Source: Zeugodacus cucurbitae (Eukaryota; Arthropoda; Insecta; Diptera; Tephritidae). From it: a stretch of DNA of 64,000 nt. The stretch spans positions 72,143,001 through 72,207,000 of the forward strand of contig NC_071670.1 of the NCBI RefSeq assembly GCF_028554725.1, written 5' to 3'. The translations under genes and the position numbers were made by a program. Positions 52,650 to 62,600 of the stretch are shown piece after piece (within the stretch, counting starts at the first letter, position 1; the number at the start of each line of letters is the position of its first letter). The notes beneath the pieces are model-generated. The model had not been told where the DNA came from. It saw only the letters and a list, made by a program, of their open reading frames with translations, and did no database searches.

Positions 52650-53045
52650 TGTGGGTTTGTGGATTTGTTTATTTAAAACGTAAAGGTTTATTACCACATT
52701 TCTTTTAAAAGTTAAGAATAGTTCATTACAACGTTTATTTTAAAAGTTAAGAATAGTTTATTACAACGTTTATTTTAAAAATAGTTCATTACAACGTTTA
52801 TTTTAAAAGTTAAGAATATTTGTTTAACAAGTTAAAAAGGTTACCAGTGCCGTGTGTTCGCGTCCGCGTCTATTCCAACTCTGAGATCGTTCGTTTTATC
52901 CTACCCGCTTGTTCTCGCTACTCTTCTCTACTCGTTATCTTTCAGAGTTGCATGTTATTGTACTACTCTACTCGCTATCTTTCAGGGCTGTATGTTGTTG
53001 TATGTGCGTCCACTTCTAGTAATGGGTCGCACTACCGTTCCCACA
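52650..53045 (-). repeat. 3' LTR of the Ty3/gypsy element (396 bp)
   Basis: It is bounded by TGTGGG and CCCACA and appears identical by eye to 58065-58460. It contains a short tandem repeat (about 52703-52820, period 35, last unit shorter). In element orientation each unit includes AAAATAAA, so several potential poly(A) signals are stacked. The first 64 bases in element orientation (53045 down to 52982) also encode the last 20 Gag-Pol residues and the stop. Confidence 0.95.
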
Positions 53046-56000
53046 CTCGGCCGTCCTGACATTCGTTCGTCCTCGAACGACACGCACCATTTTTTCATGA
53101 ATTCGGCTACTGTTGTCGTTCGATTCGGTCCTTCATGTTCACCTACCTTCTCGACATCATACCGACCGTGGTTCAGCTTTTTAATAATTTTATACGGACC
53201 TAAGAACTTTTTCTTAATCTTTAATGTGGGACCGTATTGTGTACGCTTTATAGCTACTAATTCATTTTCTTCATACGTTTGTTCGGCTTTTCTAGTCGCA
53301 TTATAGTTTTTCCGATTTTCTTCCTGTATTGCTTTAATATTTCTCTTAGCAGTCTCTCTAATCTGTTCACGTTCGGTTTCTAGCTCTTTTATTACTTCGT
53401 TTTCAATGTATTCGCTCAAGTCTACCTGATTTTCTAAACGCATGTTAAGTCCAGTTAATAGTTTAAATGGGGACACCTTTGTGCTACGATTTGGATAATT
53501 GTTTAAACATTTTTGTACATTGTCGACGTTTTTATACCATTGATCTGGATTGTTCAAAGACAGTTTCGTCAATATTGGGATTACCGTTCGGTGGATGCGC
53601 TCCACCTGTCCGTTTCCCCTCGGCACACCCGTCGCAATACATAGATGTTGTATTCCTTGCTCACTACAATAGTTTTTAAAAACTTGGGAGGTAAAGGCTG
53701 CACCTCTGTCCGTTATTATTCTTCTTGGGTTTCCAAAAATGGCTGCTTGTTTACCTAACCTATCAATCACTGCTAATGCACCAGTATCTTTTGTTGGGTA
53801 CAACCAGACAAATTTAGAGAACGCATCTACAACTGATAAAATGTGGTTATAACGTTTTGCAGTAGCCGTCAAAGGTCCTAAGTGGTCTAAGTGGTATGTG
53901 CCTAACGGTTGATCATCTTTAGGAATCGGGGTAAGGAACCCTTCTTTCTTACCCATTTTTGCATTTGCTACAATGCACTCTATACAACTGGCTACTATTC
54001 GAACAATCTTCTGTCCTAGCTGTGGAATATAATAAGATTTCTCTACTAACTCTTGTGTTTTGCGTGCAGCAAAGTGATTCTGTCTATGCACTGTCCTTAT
54101 TATGTCCTCTTCCATTGAACAAGGTACAACTACTAGTTCTTTAGAAGGATCTTTGCATAAAATTCCATGAGAGATATAGAAATCTTCAAAGTGACCCTTT
54201 TCCAATATTGTCCTAACAGCTTTTGTCCAATCATCATTCAACTGAGCTTGTAACAATCGATGTCTTAAAGTCTCTTCCATCTGTAGGCAATACATTCTGC
54301 TTAAAGCATCTACATGCCTCATCTGAGATCCGGACCTATGTACAATTTGGTAGTCAAATTCTTGTAAAAATAGAGCCCATCTTGCGACTCTGGGGGGTAC
54401 GTCTTCTTTACGCATCGTAAGCGCGAAAGCGTTACAATCTGTAATTATTGTGAACTTTACTCCTTTTAGATAGATTCGCCATTTTTTTAACGCTGTAATG
54501 ACTGCTAAGACTTCTAACTCATATGAGCTATAGTTTTCTTCTGTCTGACTTGTTTTTCTGCTTAAAAACTGTACTGGATGAAAATTCTGATCTTCACTAC
54601 ACTTTTGCATAAAAATTGCCCCATATCCAAATTTTGATGCATCTGTGTGGATCTCGGTTTCACCATGAGGGTTGTACAACCGAAGAACCGGTGATGTGGT
54701 TAAGGCATTCTTTAAAGTTTGAAAAGATGCTACCTGTTCTTTTCCTATTTTAAAAGTGCTGTCCTTCTTAAGTAAATCTGTTAAAGGCTTTGCTAGTGAT
54801 GCGTACCCACTCACAAATCGTCTAAAGTAAGAAGTTAACCCGATAAATCGTTCAACAGTCTTTCTGTTACTTGGTATTGGGTAATTTTGAATAGCCTGAA
54901 TCTTTTCTTTAGAAGGTTTAATTGTTCCCGCCTCAATAATGTATCCGAGGAAGTTAACCTTTCTCTCCAAAAATTGACACTTTTTCCATTTGATACGCAC
55001 ACCGTATCGTGATCCTATTTCTAAAACTCGTTTCAGTTTCATTATCCCTTCATCGTCGTCTTTGGAAGGAATAATGATGTCGTCCATATATATAGAAATC
55101 GTTCCGTCTTTTATGAGGTCTCTAAAAACATAGTTTATGAACCTACAAAATACAGCTGGCGAGTTACATATACCGAATGGAACGTATTTAAATTCGTAAT
55201 GCCCATCTGGGGTCACGAATGCTGTATATTTTATCGAATCTTCGGCTACAGGTACATGGAAGAATCCATCTTCCAAGTCCAACGTTGTGAAAATTTTTGC
55301 TTGCTGCAACCTATCTAAAACATCGTCGATCTGTGCCATCGGAAAATTATCTCGAATGATTTTCTTATTTAACAACCTGTAGTCACAACACAACCTTTTT
55401 GACCCATCTTTTTTGTTTACTATAACAATCGGAGATGCGTAATTTGAAAAACTTGGCTGTATGATGTCAGCTTCTAACCAATTTTCTACTTGCTGGTTTA
55501 CGAAATTTTTGTCTTCTAAAGATAGTCTTCGTGGACGTTGAAATACAGGTACTTCGTCGCTTAAAACGATTTTCATTTTAGTTAGACATTTTTCAATACA
55601 TTGGGGCTTATAACTATTTACCAATTCCCGAATAACTACGTTATCGCTATATTCTTCTACATTCAAACATAACTCCTCAAACTCATGTAGTAATTCCATT
55701 CTGTTTTCTTTACTTTTTCCTTCTACCTCTGGTTTAATATTGTTTCTCTTTACAAATTTCGCTCCTTCTGGCTTTATATTAATGTTGACTTTATCTAATA
55801 CTGATGTGCCTATGAATACCGAATATGGAATAGCAGTTTCGCTGGTGATGTGAAACTGCTGTAAGAATTTTAAATCATCAACTTCCAATTCTGTAACGAA
55901 ACTACCATACGTTGAAAATTCTTTTGCGCAGGCGCCATACAAAGTTCTTTTGTCATCGGTCACTTCACCATCAAAATTAATTTTATCGAAAACATCACGC

Positions 56001-57034
56001 CGAATTAAACACAAACAACATCCGGTATCAACCAGTGCATCAATTTTTAGCCCACCTACTTTCACTATTTTTACAGGTAAACTTATTTTTCCGGTAACAT
56101 TTACAACATTAATTTTATCTGATTCCTTCTTTACTTTTATACTTTCAGCACTTTTGCACTCGAAAGACTTGTGTCCTATGCCATTACATTTGAAACATTT
56201 TGTTTGCTGACTGCTGCAGTCACGAATGAGATGTGTAGAGCTTCCACACTTAAAACACGATTTTGTATGTTTTTGATTGTAAGGAATATTGCCGGTATTC
56301 TGTAGTGACCTAACTGGTTTACAATGAATTTTTTCGTAAATTTTAATTTTTTCTTTTAATTCTTCAATTGTTTTTGCTTCGTACAAAACCGCTTTGTTTA
56401 GTTTCGTGTCTGTTATACCTTCAATGAAATATGCTATTAAGCTCTCCGTATCAATGCTTAATGGTTTGCTAATTTCAGTAAGAACATACAAATACTCGCG
56501 AAACGTTTCGTTTACCCTCTTCTTACGACTTCTTAACTGATTATGTACTTCTGACGACGATAATTTTTTCCCAAACTCACTGATCAGTTCTTGCTTAAGG
56601 AGTTCCCAGCTCACTAAGCCTCGTTGGCTTCTAATGAATAATTTGGCGGCTCCCTTTAACAGTTGTTTGCTATAAATGAATTTTTGCACATTATTCCACC
56701 CTACTACTACTGCGCTTTCCTCAAATTCGCTTATCCATTGTCGGATATCAATATTATCATCTCCACTAAATTGTGTTAAACTTTCTTTTATATCGTTGAA
56801 CGTAAAGGTGGATCTATTAATCGGTGTCACCGCGGTCGTAAAATTTGTGTCTTGTACATCTTCATAGGAACTAACTGATTCGTCATTTCTGTCGTCCGTA
56901 ATTGTCTCATGTCCGTAGTGCAACAATAGTCTTTTTTGCAACTCCGCTTTACGTCCAGTAACGGAAATGTCTAGTTCACGGAGTGCTTGTTGCAGTTCCC
57001 TGACGTTAAACGTCAGTATCGTTTGTCTGTCCAT
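52982..57034 (-). CDS. Gag-Pol polyprotein of the Ty3/gypsy element
   Basis: A single frame of 1350 residues starts at the ATG at 57034-57032. Domains: SAP-like helix-extension-helix (about 8-42); Gag capsid-like region (about 85-235); two CCHC zinc knuckles (C260-C263-H268-C273 and C280-C283-H288-C293); aspartic protease with DTG at 336-338; reverse transcriptase with motif A Asp 586 and YMDD 649-652; RNase H with Asp 798, Glu 839, Asp 866 and Asp 909; integrase zinc finger H983-H987-C1017-C1020; integrase core Asp 1050, Asp 1109 and Glu 1145 (35-residue D-E spacing); and a GPY/F module near 1279-1295. No chromodomain is seen. Gag and Pol are fused without a frameshift, so the protease must release both from one product. 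The last 20 residues are encoded inside the 3' LTR. Confidence 0.97.
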   Translation of the reverse strand: MDRQTILTFNVRELQQALRELDISVTGRKAELQKRLLLHYGHETITDDRNDESVSSYEDVQDTNFTTAVTPINRSTFTFNDIKESLTQFSGDDNIDIRQWISEFEESAVVVGWNNVQKFIYSKQLLKGAAKLFIRSQRGLVSWELLKQELISEFGKKLSSSEVHNQLRSRKKRVNETFREYLYVLTEISKPLSIDTESLIAYFIEGITDTKLNKAVLYEAKTIEELKEKIKIYEKIHCKPVRSLQNTGNIPYNQKHTKSCFKCGSSTHLIRDCSSQQTKCFKCNGIGHKSFECKSAESIKVKKESDKINVVNVTGKISLPVKIVKVGGLKIDALVDTGCCLCLIRRDVFDKINFDGEVTDDKRTLYGACAKEFSTYGSFVTELEVDDLKFLQQFHITSETAIPYSVFIGTSVLDKVNINIKPEGAKFVKRNNIKPEVEGKSKENRMELLHEFEELCLNVEEYSDNVVIRELVNSYKPQCIEKCLTKMKIVLSDEVPVFQRPRRLSLEDKNFVNQQVENWLEADIIQPSFSNYASPIVIVNKKDGSKRLCCDYRLLNKKIIRDNFPMAQIDDVLDRLQQAKIFTTLDLEDGFFHVPVAEDSIKYTAFVTPDGHYEFKYVPFGICNSPAVFCRFINYVFRDLIKDGTISIYMDDIIIPSKDDDEGIMKLKRVLEIGSRYGVRIKWKKCQFLERKVNFLGYIIEAGTIKPSKEKIQAIQNYPIPSNRKTVERFIGLTSYFRRFVSGYASLAKPLTDLLKKDSTFKIGKEQVASFQTLKNALTTSPVLRLYNPHGETEIHTDASKFGYGAIFMQKCSEDQNFHPVQFLSRKTSQTEENYSSYELEVLAVITALKKWRIYLKGVKFTIITDCNAFALTMRKEDVPPRVARWALFLQEFDYQIVHRSGSQMRHVDALSRMYCLQMEETLRHRLLQAQLNDDWTKAVRTILEKGHFEDFYISHGILCKDPSKELVVVPCSMEEDIIRTVHRQNHFAARKTQELVEKSYYIPQLGQKIVRIVASCIECIVANAKMGKKEGFLTPIPKDDQPLGTYHLDHLGPLTATAKRYNHILSVVDAFSKFVWLYPTKDTGALAVIDRLGKQAAIFGNPRRIITDRGAAFTSQVFKNYCSEQGIQHLCIATGVPRGNGQVERIHRTVIPILTKLSLNNPDQWYKNVDNVQKCLNNYPNRSTKVSPFKLLTGLNMRLENQVDLSEYIENEVIKELETEREQIRETAKRNIKAIQEENRKNYNATRKAEQTYEENELVAIKRTQYGPTLKIKKKFLGPYKIIKKLNHGRYDVEKVGEHEGPNRTTTVAEFMKKWCVSFEDERMSGRPSVGTVVRPITRSGRTYNNIQP

Positions 57035-57070
57035 ATTTTGGGCACCACACAGTAATATTACGGTATCTGA

Positions 57071-57188
57071 ATATTTCTGAACAAACTACTTTTGAATGGA
57101 ATGTTTCTAAACAAATTACTCTTATAACGATATTTCTAAACAAATTACTCTTATTACAATGTTTCTAAACAAACTACTTCTGAATGAA
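57071..57188 (-). repeat. Tandem array of ~30-bp units in the retrotransposon leader
   Basis: About four units of 29-30 bp, starting at 57071, 57101, 57130 and 57159 with a partial fifth at 57189. All contain TTTCTAAACAAA or TTTCTGAACAAA and ACTACT or ATTACTCT. The array lies between the Gag-Pol start codon and the larger 91-bp array. Confidence 0.75.
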
Positions 57189-57385
57189 ATGTTTCTCGCT
57201 GCTGCAAATACCTTTGCTTTTCCTTAAATCGCCGTTCTGCTCATTCATCACACATAAGCTTTGTACTTGTATTTTCGCCGAAACGCCTTCACGTTGTACA
57301 CTCGCTCCGCTTTTGTTTCAGCTTGTGCTTTCTAGTTGATTTCGCCTTTCTGCTTACTCACCGCCGCTCACCAGCTGGCCTTCCT

Positions 57386-57929
57386 CAACGCACGTTCTGC
57401 TTATTCACTGACACCGACCAATATGTTCTTACTAGCTCACTCTCACCCGCAGCTTGAGTGATCTGCTAGCCTTCTTCAACGCACGCTCTGCTTATTCATT
57501 GACACCAACCAATATGTTCTTACTAGCTCACTCTCACCCGCAGCTTGAGTGATCTGCTAGTCTTCCAACGCACGTTCTGCTTATTCACTGACACCAACCA
57601 ATATGTTCTTACTAGCTCACTCTCACCCGCAGCTTGAGTGACCTGCTAGTCTTCTTCAACGCACGTTCTGCTTATTCACGGACACCAACCAATATGTTCT
57701 TACTAGCTCACTCTCACCCGCAGCTTGAGTGACCTGCTAGTCTTCTTCAACGCACGTTCTGCTTATTCACTGACACCAACCAATATGTTCTTACTAGCTC
57801 ACTCTCACCCGCAGCTTGAGTGATCTGCTAGTCTTCTCCAACGCACGTTCTGCTTATTCACTGACACCAACCAATATGTTCTTACTAGCTCACTCTCGCC
57901 CGCAGCTTGAGTGATCTGCTAGTCTTCTT
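57386..57929 (-). repeat. Six ~91-bp tandem repeats in the retrotransposon 5' leader
   Basis: Units start at 57386, 57477, 57566, 57657, 57748 and 57839 and end by 57929, so five are 91 bp and one is 89 bp. They differ by only a few substitutions. Each contains CTAGCTCACTC followed about 15 bases later by GAGTGAtCTGCTAG, arms that can pair into a hairpin, and a GAGAG word on the minus strand. The location between the primer site and the start codon parallels the insulator array of Drosophila gypsy, although the unit sequence differs. Packaging signal, insulator or simple slippage are all possible. Confidence 0.9.
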
Positions 57930-58043
57930 CAATGAAAGTTAACGGAAAAAAAATGTTGGGATATCGACGCTTACGGACGCTTTTACCGCTTCATGTACAG
58001 TCACCGATAAGTAAAACACGCATTAAAATTTTATCCACAATTT

Positions 58044-58061
58044 ATCCCGGTTGAGCCCCCA
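58044..58061 (-). promoter_or_regulatory. Primer binding site, tRNA-Pro-like
   Basis: Three bases inside the 5' LTR, the minus strand reads TGGGGGCTCAACCGGGAT. This would pair with a tRNA 3' end ending in CCCCCA. It differs at two of 18 positions from the usual complement of tRNA-Pro, the primer of some retroviruses and LTR elements. The match to any other tRNA was not testable here. Confidence 0.65.
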
Positions 58062-58064
58062 ATT

Positions 58065-58460
58065 TGTGGGTTTGTGGATTTGTTTATTTAAAACGTAAAG
58101 GTTTATTACCACATTTCTTTTAAAAGTTAAGAATAGTTCATTACAACGTTTATTTTAAAAGTTAAGAATAGTTTATTACAACGTTTATTTTAAAAATAGT
58201 TCATTACAACGTTTATTTTAAAAGTTAAGAATATTTGTTTAACAAGTTAAAAAGGTTACCAGTGCCGTGTGTTCGCGTCCGCGTCTATTCCAACTCTGAG
58301 ATCGTTCGTTTTATCCTACCCGCTTGTTCTCGCTACTCTTCTCTACTCGTTATCTTTCAGAGTTGCATGTTATTGTACTACTCTACTCGCTATCTTTCAG
58401 GGCTGTATGTTGTTGTATGTGCGTCCACTTCTAGTAATGGGTCGCACTACCGTTCCCACA
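58065..58460 (-). repeat. 5' LTR of the Ty3/gypsy element (396 bp)
   Basis: Its TGTGGG...CCCACA ends, length and sequence match the other LTR by eye. In element orientation it starts at 58460. As the 5' LTR it should contain the promoter; TCAGAGTTGG near 58300 is an initiator-like candidate, with AATAAA words further downstream. It also contains an untranslated copy of the final Gag-Pol codons. Confidence 0.95.
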
Positions 58461-58464
58461 TACA
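58461..58464 (+). repeat. Target-site duplication TACA, right
   Basis: Matches 52646-52649. Together they define the insertion and show that the flanks have not been rearranged since. Confidence 0.8.
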
Positions 58465-59279
58465 TATTCTTTATTGTTCATCTGTCTGCTTGCTTATTCC
58501 CTGTGGCCAGTGGTCGACTGTTGGCTGTCATTTTGACTTGGACTTTTAGCACTTTTTGCCAACAACGGTAAATTTAATCATTTATTTTTGACCGAGCACC
58601 CCTGCACCTCTTAAATCCCACTGCATTTAGTCCGCCATCCCGAAACTGCTTGTCTCTGCAGTTAAGTTGGGAATTGGTTGGAAATTTCATTTAATTCCAT
58701 TTCGTAATAATTGTTGCAGCCGCCTATTGTGTAGTGAGAATTCAATTTGCTTGAACTGCCGTCAATTCCGAGGCAGATTGATGACGATGAAGTTGCAACG
58801 CCGGCGATATGACAGAGAGTGAAAATCTCCCGCCATTTTTTTTCGATGGGATTGAGGTTCGAGGGAAGAGATGAATTCGAACAGCCAAAAAAGATTTGAC
58901 GATGAAGGGGCGAGAGATAACAAAAAAGTGATAACTGAATGTACATAAATATACATATTGTCTGCCTCGTTGTGATGTACACCACACCTGCCTCAGAATT
59001 TCTCCTCGGCCGAATTTTCGCATGTATAAATGTGTGAAATGGTGCTGTTGATTTTGTAAAGTAGTCGAGTGAACCCATAGTAAAAAACTATTTTTTATAG
59101 ACGAGCACTTGTAATAACCTATATGCAAGTTACCAATTGGATATTATTTTATAGCAATACATTTATTGGGTTGATTGGTGTGAAACCATCAAAATTACCG
59201 TATACTCATTGGTCTTCAAGCTCTTATCGGAATTTTCTTATACAACAATAACTGAATAATAACAATAACACAATTCGCA
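58465..59279. other. Non-coding DNA, no supported gene
   Basis: Several overlapping minus-strand frames (58662-59128) are open, but none resembles a known protein. Their overlap in three frames argues for composition rather than coding. Confidence 0.5.
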
Positions 59280-59659
59280 AACGAAACTCCGGATTTAAAG
59301 CTAAAATAGATTAGAACTAGAAATTGAACTCACAAGCGAAGCGAATGACATCAAAATCTCTTGAAGCAAGAAATTTTTAAAAGGAACAAAAGCAAAACGA
59401 AAACAGAAACAGAAACAGAAACGATACTGAATACAAAAGGGCAAACATTATGTGAAGGAAGAAAAACATAATAAATGTCCTAAAACAATACGAACACGAG
59501 GCAACAACAAGATTATAGTACTGCAGTACAGATGGCATAACAAACATAAAAGTAACGGTGAAACAGGAAGCTGGCACAAATACGAAGAGGAGCAGTTCGA
59601 CAAGAAGAATGTGAAAGCACTAAACGGCTTAAAACCGGCGGTGCACCACCAGAAAAAAA
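59280..59659 (+). other. Possible non-coding exon ending at a splice donor
   Basis: This A/C/G-rich tract, with a GAAACA hexamer run at 59400-59423, resembles a fly 5' leader and ends at AAAAAA|GTAAGC (GT at 59660). A 78-codon open frame crosses it and reads through the donor, with no family resemblance. The start of such an exon is not defined. Confidence 0.2.
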
Positions 59660-62600
59660 GTAAGCCTTTCTTCCTCTTCCTTTAGTTGACAAAGGAGATG
59701 TCGCAAAAGTAAGGTGTATCCCTTGTATCGTCGAATAACAAGGAAACCCACTTCAGCTACACAAAAAACACGAATTACCCCCGCTGATGACGGTTGGCGA
59801 CAGTGCGGCTGCGGAGATTTGGGTCAACGCAATATATCGCATAAATTTTGGCTTGCGAGTTGATGTGTGTTTTATAGACGGGATTGGCACGCATTTAAGC
59901 GATTGGTCGTGGACAAGAACAACCAGGGCAACAAGAGGAATTTCACTTAGTAATTGTACTTAAGTGGAAAATGGTGAATAATAGGAAACAAGTAGTTGCT
60001 CAGTAAAACAAACAATTTTTCGGTTTTTTTAAATAATAAATACCATAGTTGCCCCATCTTATGCTTCAGGGAAACTGGAGCTACATACACATTTCAGTTG
60101 AAAAATTTTGAATGCCCTTCCTAAACTTCGCCTGTGAATACAAGAAATTATCGTTCTTAGGATTTCACTCAGGACATTCTATATTTGCCCTCAGCGTATT
60201 TCCAGGTAAAGCACAACAGCAAATTTTAATTATTTTTGTCTTTGCCAAATTTTCTTCTTTTTGCTTAGTCTCGCAGAGCTTTGCTAATCTCATAATTCGC
60301 TTATTAATTTAATCCATTTTCTATTTCACTGCACAGGTATAAAAAAGAATTTATTTCTAATTTGAAAGCAGGAATTTCTTAATTTAAAACAAAGGCCAGA
60401 TATTTTCTTTCTTGAGATGCTCCTAAATCAAGTAAAACTGTTTTTCTTTTTAATTTAAGTTCTCTGAAGTTATTATAACTAAGAAATTTAGTTACAGTTT
60501 GTATACACTTTCATAAATACATAAAATATAAGAGCATAACTGTACAGCTGCTTAACAAGTGATTTAATGCAGCCGTGAAGGATCTATTTTACTAAAACTT
60601 TCACTTAAGTCAGATGTTATACTTGTTCTGCCTTATCTCTTGCTTTTTGTTAAGCGGCGATTTTTCGTTCCTGCAATTTTCCGCTTCTTTAATCCCGATG
60701 ACTTGATATGCTGTGCTGTGTCGTGCTAAGCTGTGCGCTACACAGCAACGTTAAGAATTTCGGTGGCATCACTCAAGTTTCAAATAAATTAAATTATTTC
60801 AGTCGTCTCTTCTGCGACGGCCGGCAAATGCCAAGGTGCCGAGTAGTCCAAGGCAGCATTCTTGCCAACCGAAACATTCTTCAATGAGTCCGTCTGCATG
60901 CTTGGCGCAACTTGCGTCCATAATTTGCAACTTTGTTGCATAGTTGTCAATTTGGCCTTGGTCCTTCCAGCGTCCACATTCTTCTAACTTTTCGTGTGAT
61001 TGCGGTGTTTCTCTTTAGCTGGTGCAGCAATTTAGCAATTTTCTTGCTCGACGACCACGTCTTCATCTTGTTGCAATTCTTTTCACAACACTTAACGGTT
61101 TTCAGTTGTTAATTTTGCTTATTTCATTAGTAAGTAAGATGTTAGGATTTCATATTATTGAACATTCACGACAGAAAGCATGATATTTGATCAAATTTGT
61201 GTGTTTGCGCAAACATTTTACTATAATAATTGAGACAAAACCCCAGCTCCTTTGAATAGGTATGCTTATAGCTTACCGTGCGAGCTATTGAGATCAAAAT
61301 CCGAGCGAGAAAATACAGATTTCTGCAATGATTGTCTCTTGGCAGTCCGTAGAAAAATTCCTTAAAGTCATTAGAACTAATGTGCTTTGAAACAAGAAAT
61401 GCTATATACAATGAAACTGACAGCTTGTCGTATCCACGTATATGTGGTAAATATTTCATTTAAATCGTCACCGGCAATTCTTATTAGTTATTATTCACAT
61501 CGTCAATACAAAGAAGATTCTCAGAATATAATTTGTTTCTCCACTACCATTCCTCTCACAAAAGCGACTAAACAAATTACTTCAAAACACCGCGGCGTCA
61601 AACAGCTACACGGCATTTAATTTCTCGATTTGCATTCATTAAAAATATTACACTACAAGTCGAACGAAGCACAGGGACTCATCTAAGTCAGTCACTTTGT
61701 TCATTGCTTAGTCATTTGTCTCCCAAATAACCTGCCTCCTCACCTTTGGCGCTTTGTGTGACCCTGTTGGTTGTAAATCGCCCCAGCACCAAGCAATTAA
61801 GATGAATATCTAAAATTAAAGTCACTAAGAGGCAAGACCCAGAGACTAATGGCAGCATGAGGATGGCGTTCAAGACACAAGAGTCAACAGAGTAATACAA
61901 AATATAGTTGGGCGAGTGTGTACGTCAGCGAACACGAAGTTGAGCTTCAGCGAAGCAAATTTATTTGTCACATTTATTTCCACTAAAGTGAGCTTAACAT
62001 TGGAGCGCATTAACTTTCCAAGGTCCAGAGGGTGTGTAAGGCCATATGGCCACACTGGAAATACCACATTCTTCCAAATATCGACTCCTTTATCCCGTCT
62101 TTCCTTTGATTTCATTTGTGTCGCTTTCTTTTTTGAATTGTTCCAAATTGTTCTCCTTCGGTATAAATCGCTTGTGCGACTATGTGATTTATTGTAATTT
62201 ATGTATGTCACGCTTGAGTTTTACTTTTGGGTTGATCACAAAATCGAAATGCAATCTGCTTAGTTAAGCAAAGCTCCAGCACACCAACACACCAATTAGC
62301 TGCTTTAATTGTTTCCTTTTTTTCTTTTATTTAATAATGTGCCTAGGAGAAGTCGATGACTAACATTTAAGGTAAACATTTGAGAAAACTTAAGTAGCCG
62401 CCTTTCTGCACAAAAAAACCCTTATTGATACTAGAAATTTGCATCTATTTATTGTTGCAATAAAATCATAAATAATATTGAATTAGCATTAAGTTCTACC
62501 CGCAAAATTAAAATGAAAATACTTTAAACGTGAGCATTTGATTACATTGGAATAAGATGTTTGACAATCTTCTAATAATATTCAGAATTACCAATTTTCA

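Larger units (their letters stand above)
52650..58460 (-). mobile_element. Complete Ty3/gypsy LTR retrotransposon (5811 bp)
   Basis: All structural parts are present in order on the minus strand: target duplication TACA, 396-bp LTR, primer binding site, ~1-kb leader with two tandem arrays, one Gag-Pol frame of 1350 codons, second LTR, TACA. The LTRs look identical, which implies recent integration because both are made from one template. There is no envelope gene: Gag-Pol runs directly into the 3' LTR, so it is a retrotransposon and not an errantivirus-like copy. The frame is uninterrupted and all catalytic residues are present, so it may be autonomous. Confidence 0.95.

Noticed and set aside
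52820..53306. Forward-strand frames over the LTR and the end of pol
   Set aside because: They are antisense shadows; the LTR part recurs identically at 58235 because the LTR is duplicated.
52982..57034. Possibility that the gypsy-type element is an env-bearing endogenous retrovirus
   Set aside because: Gag-Pol runs directly into the 3' LTR and there is no further frame between pol and the LTR.
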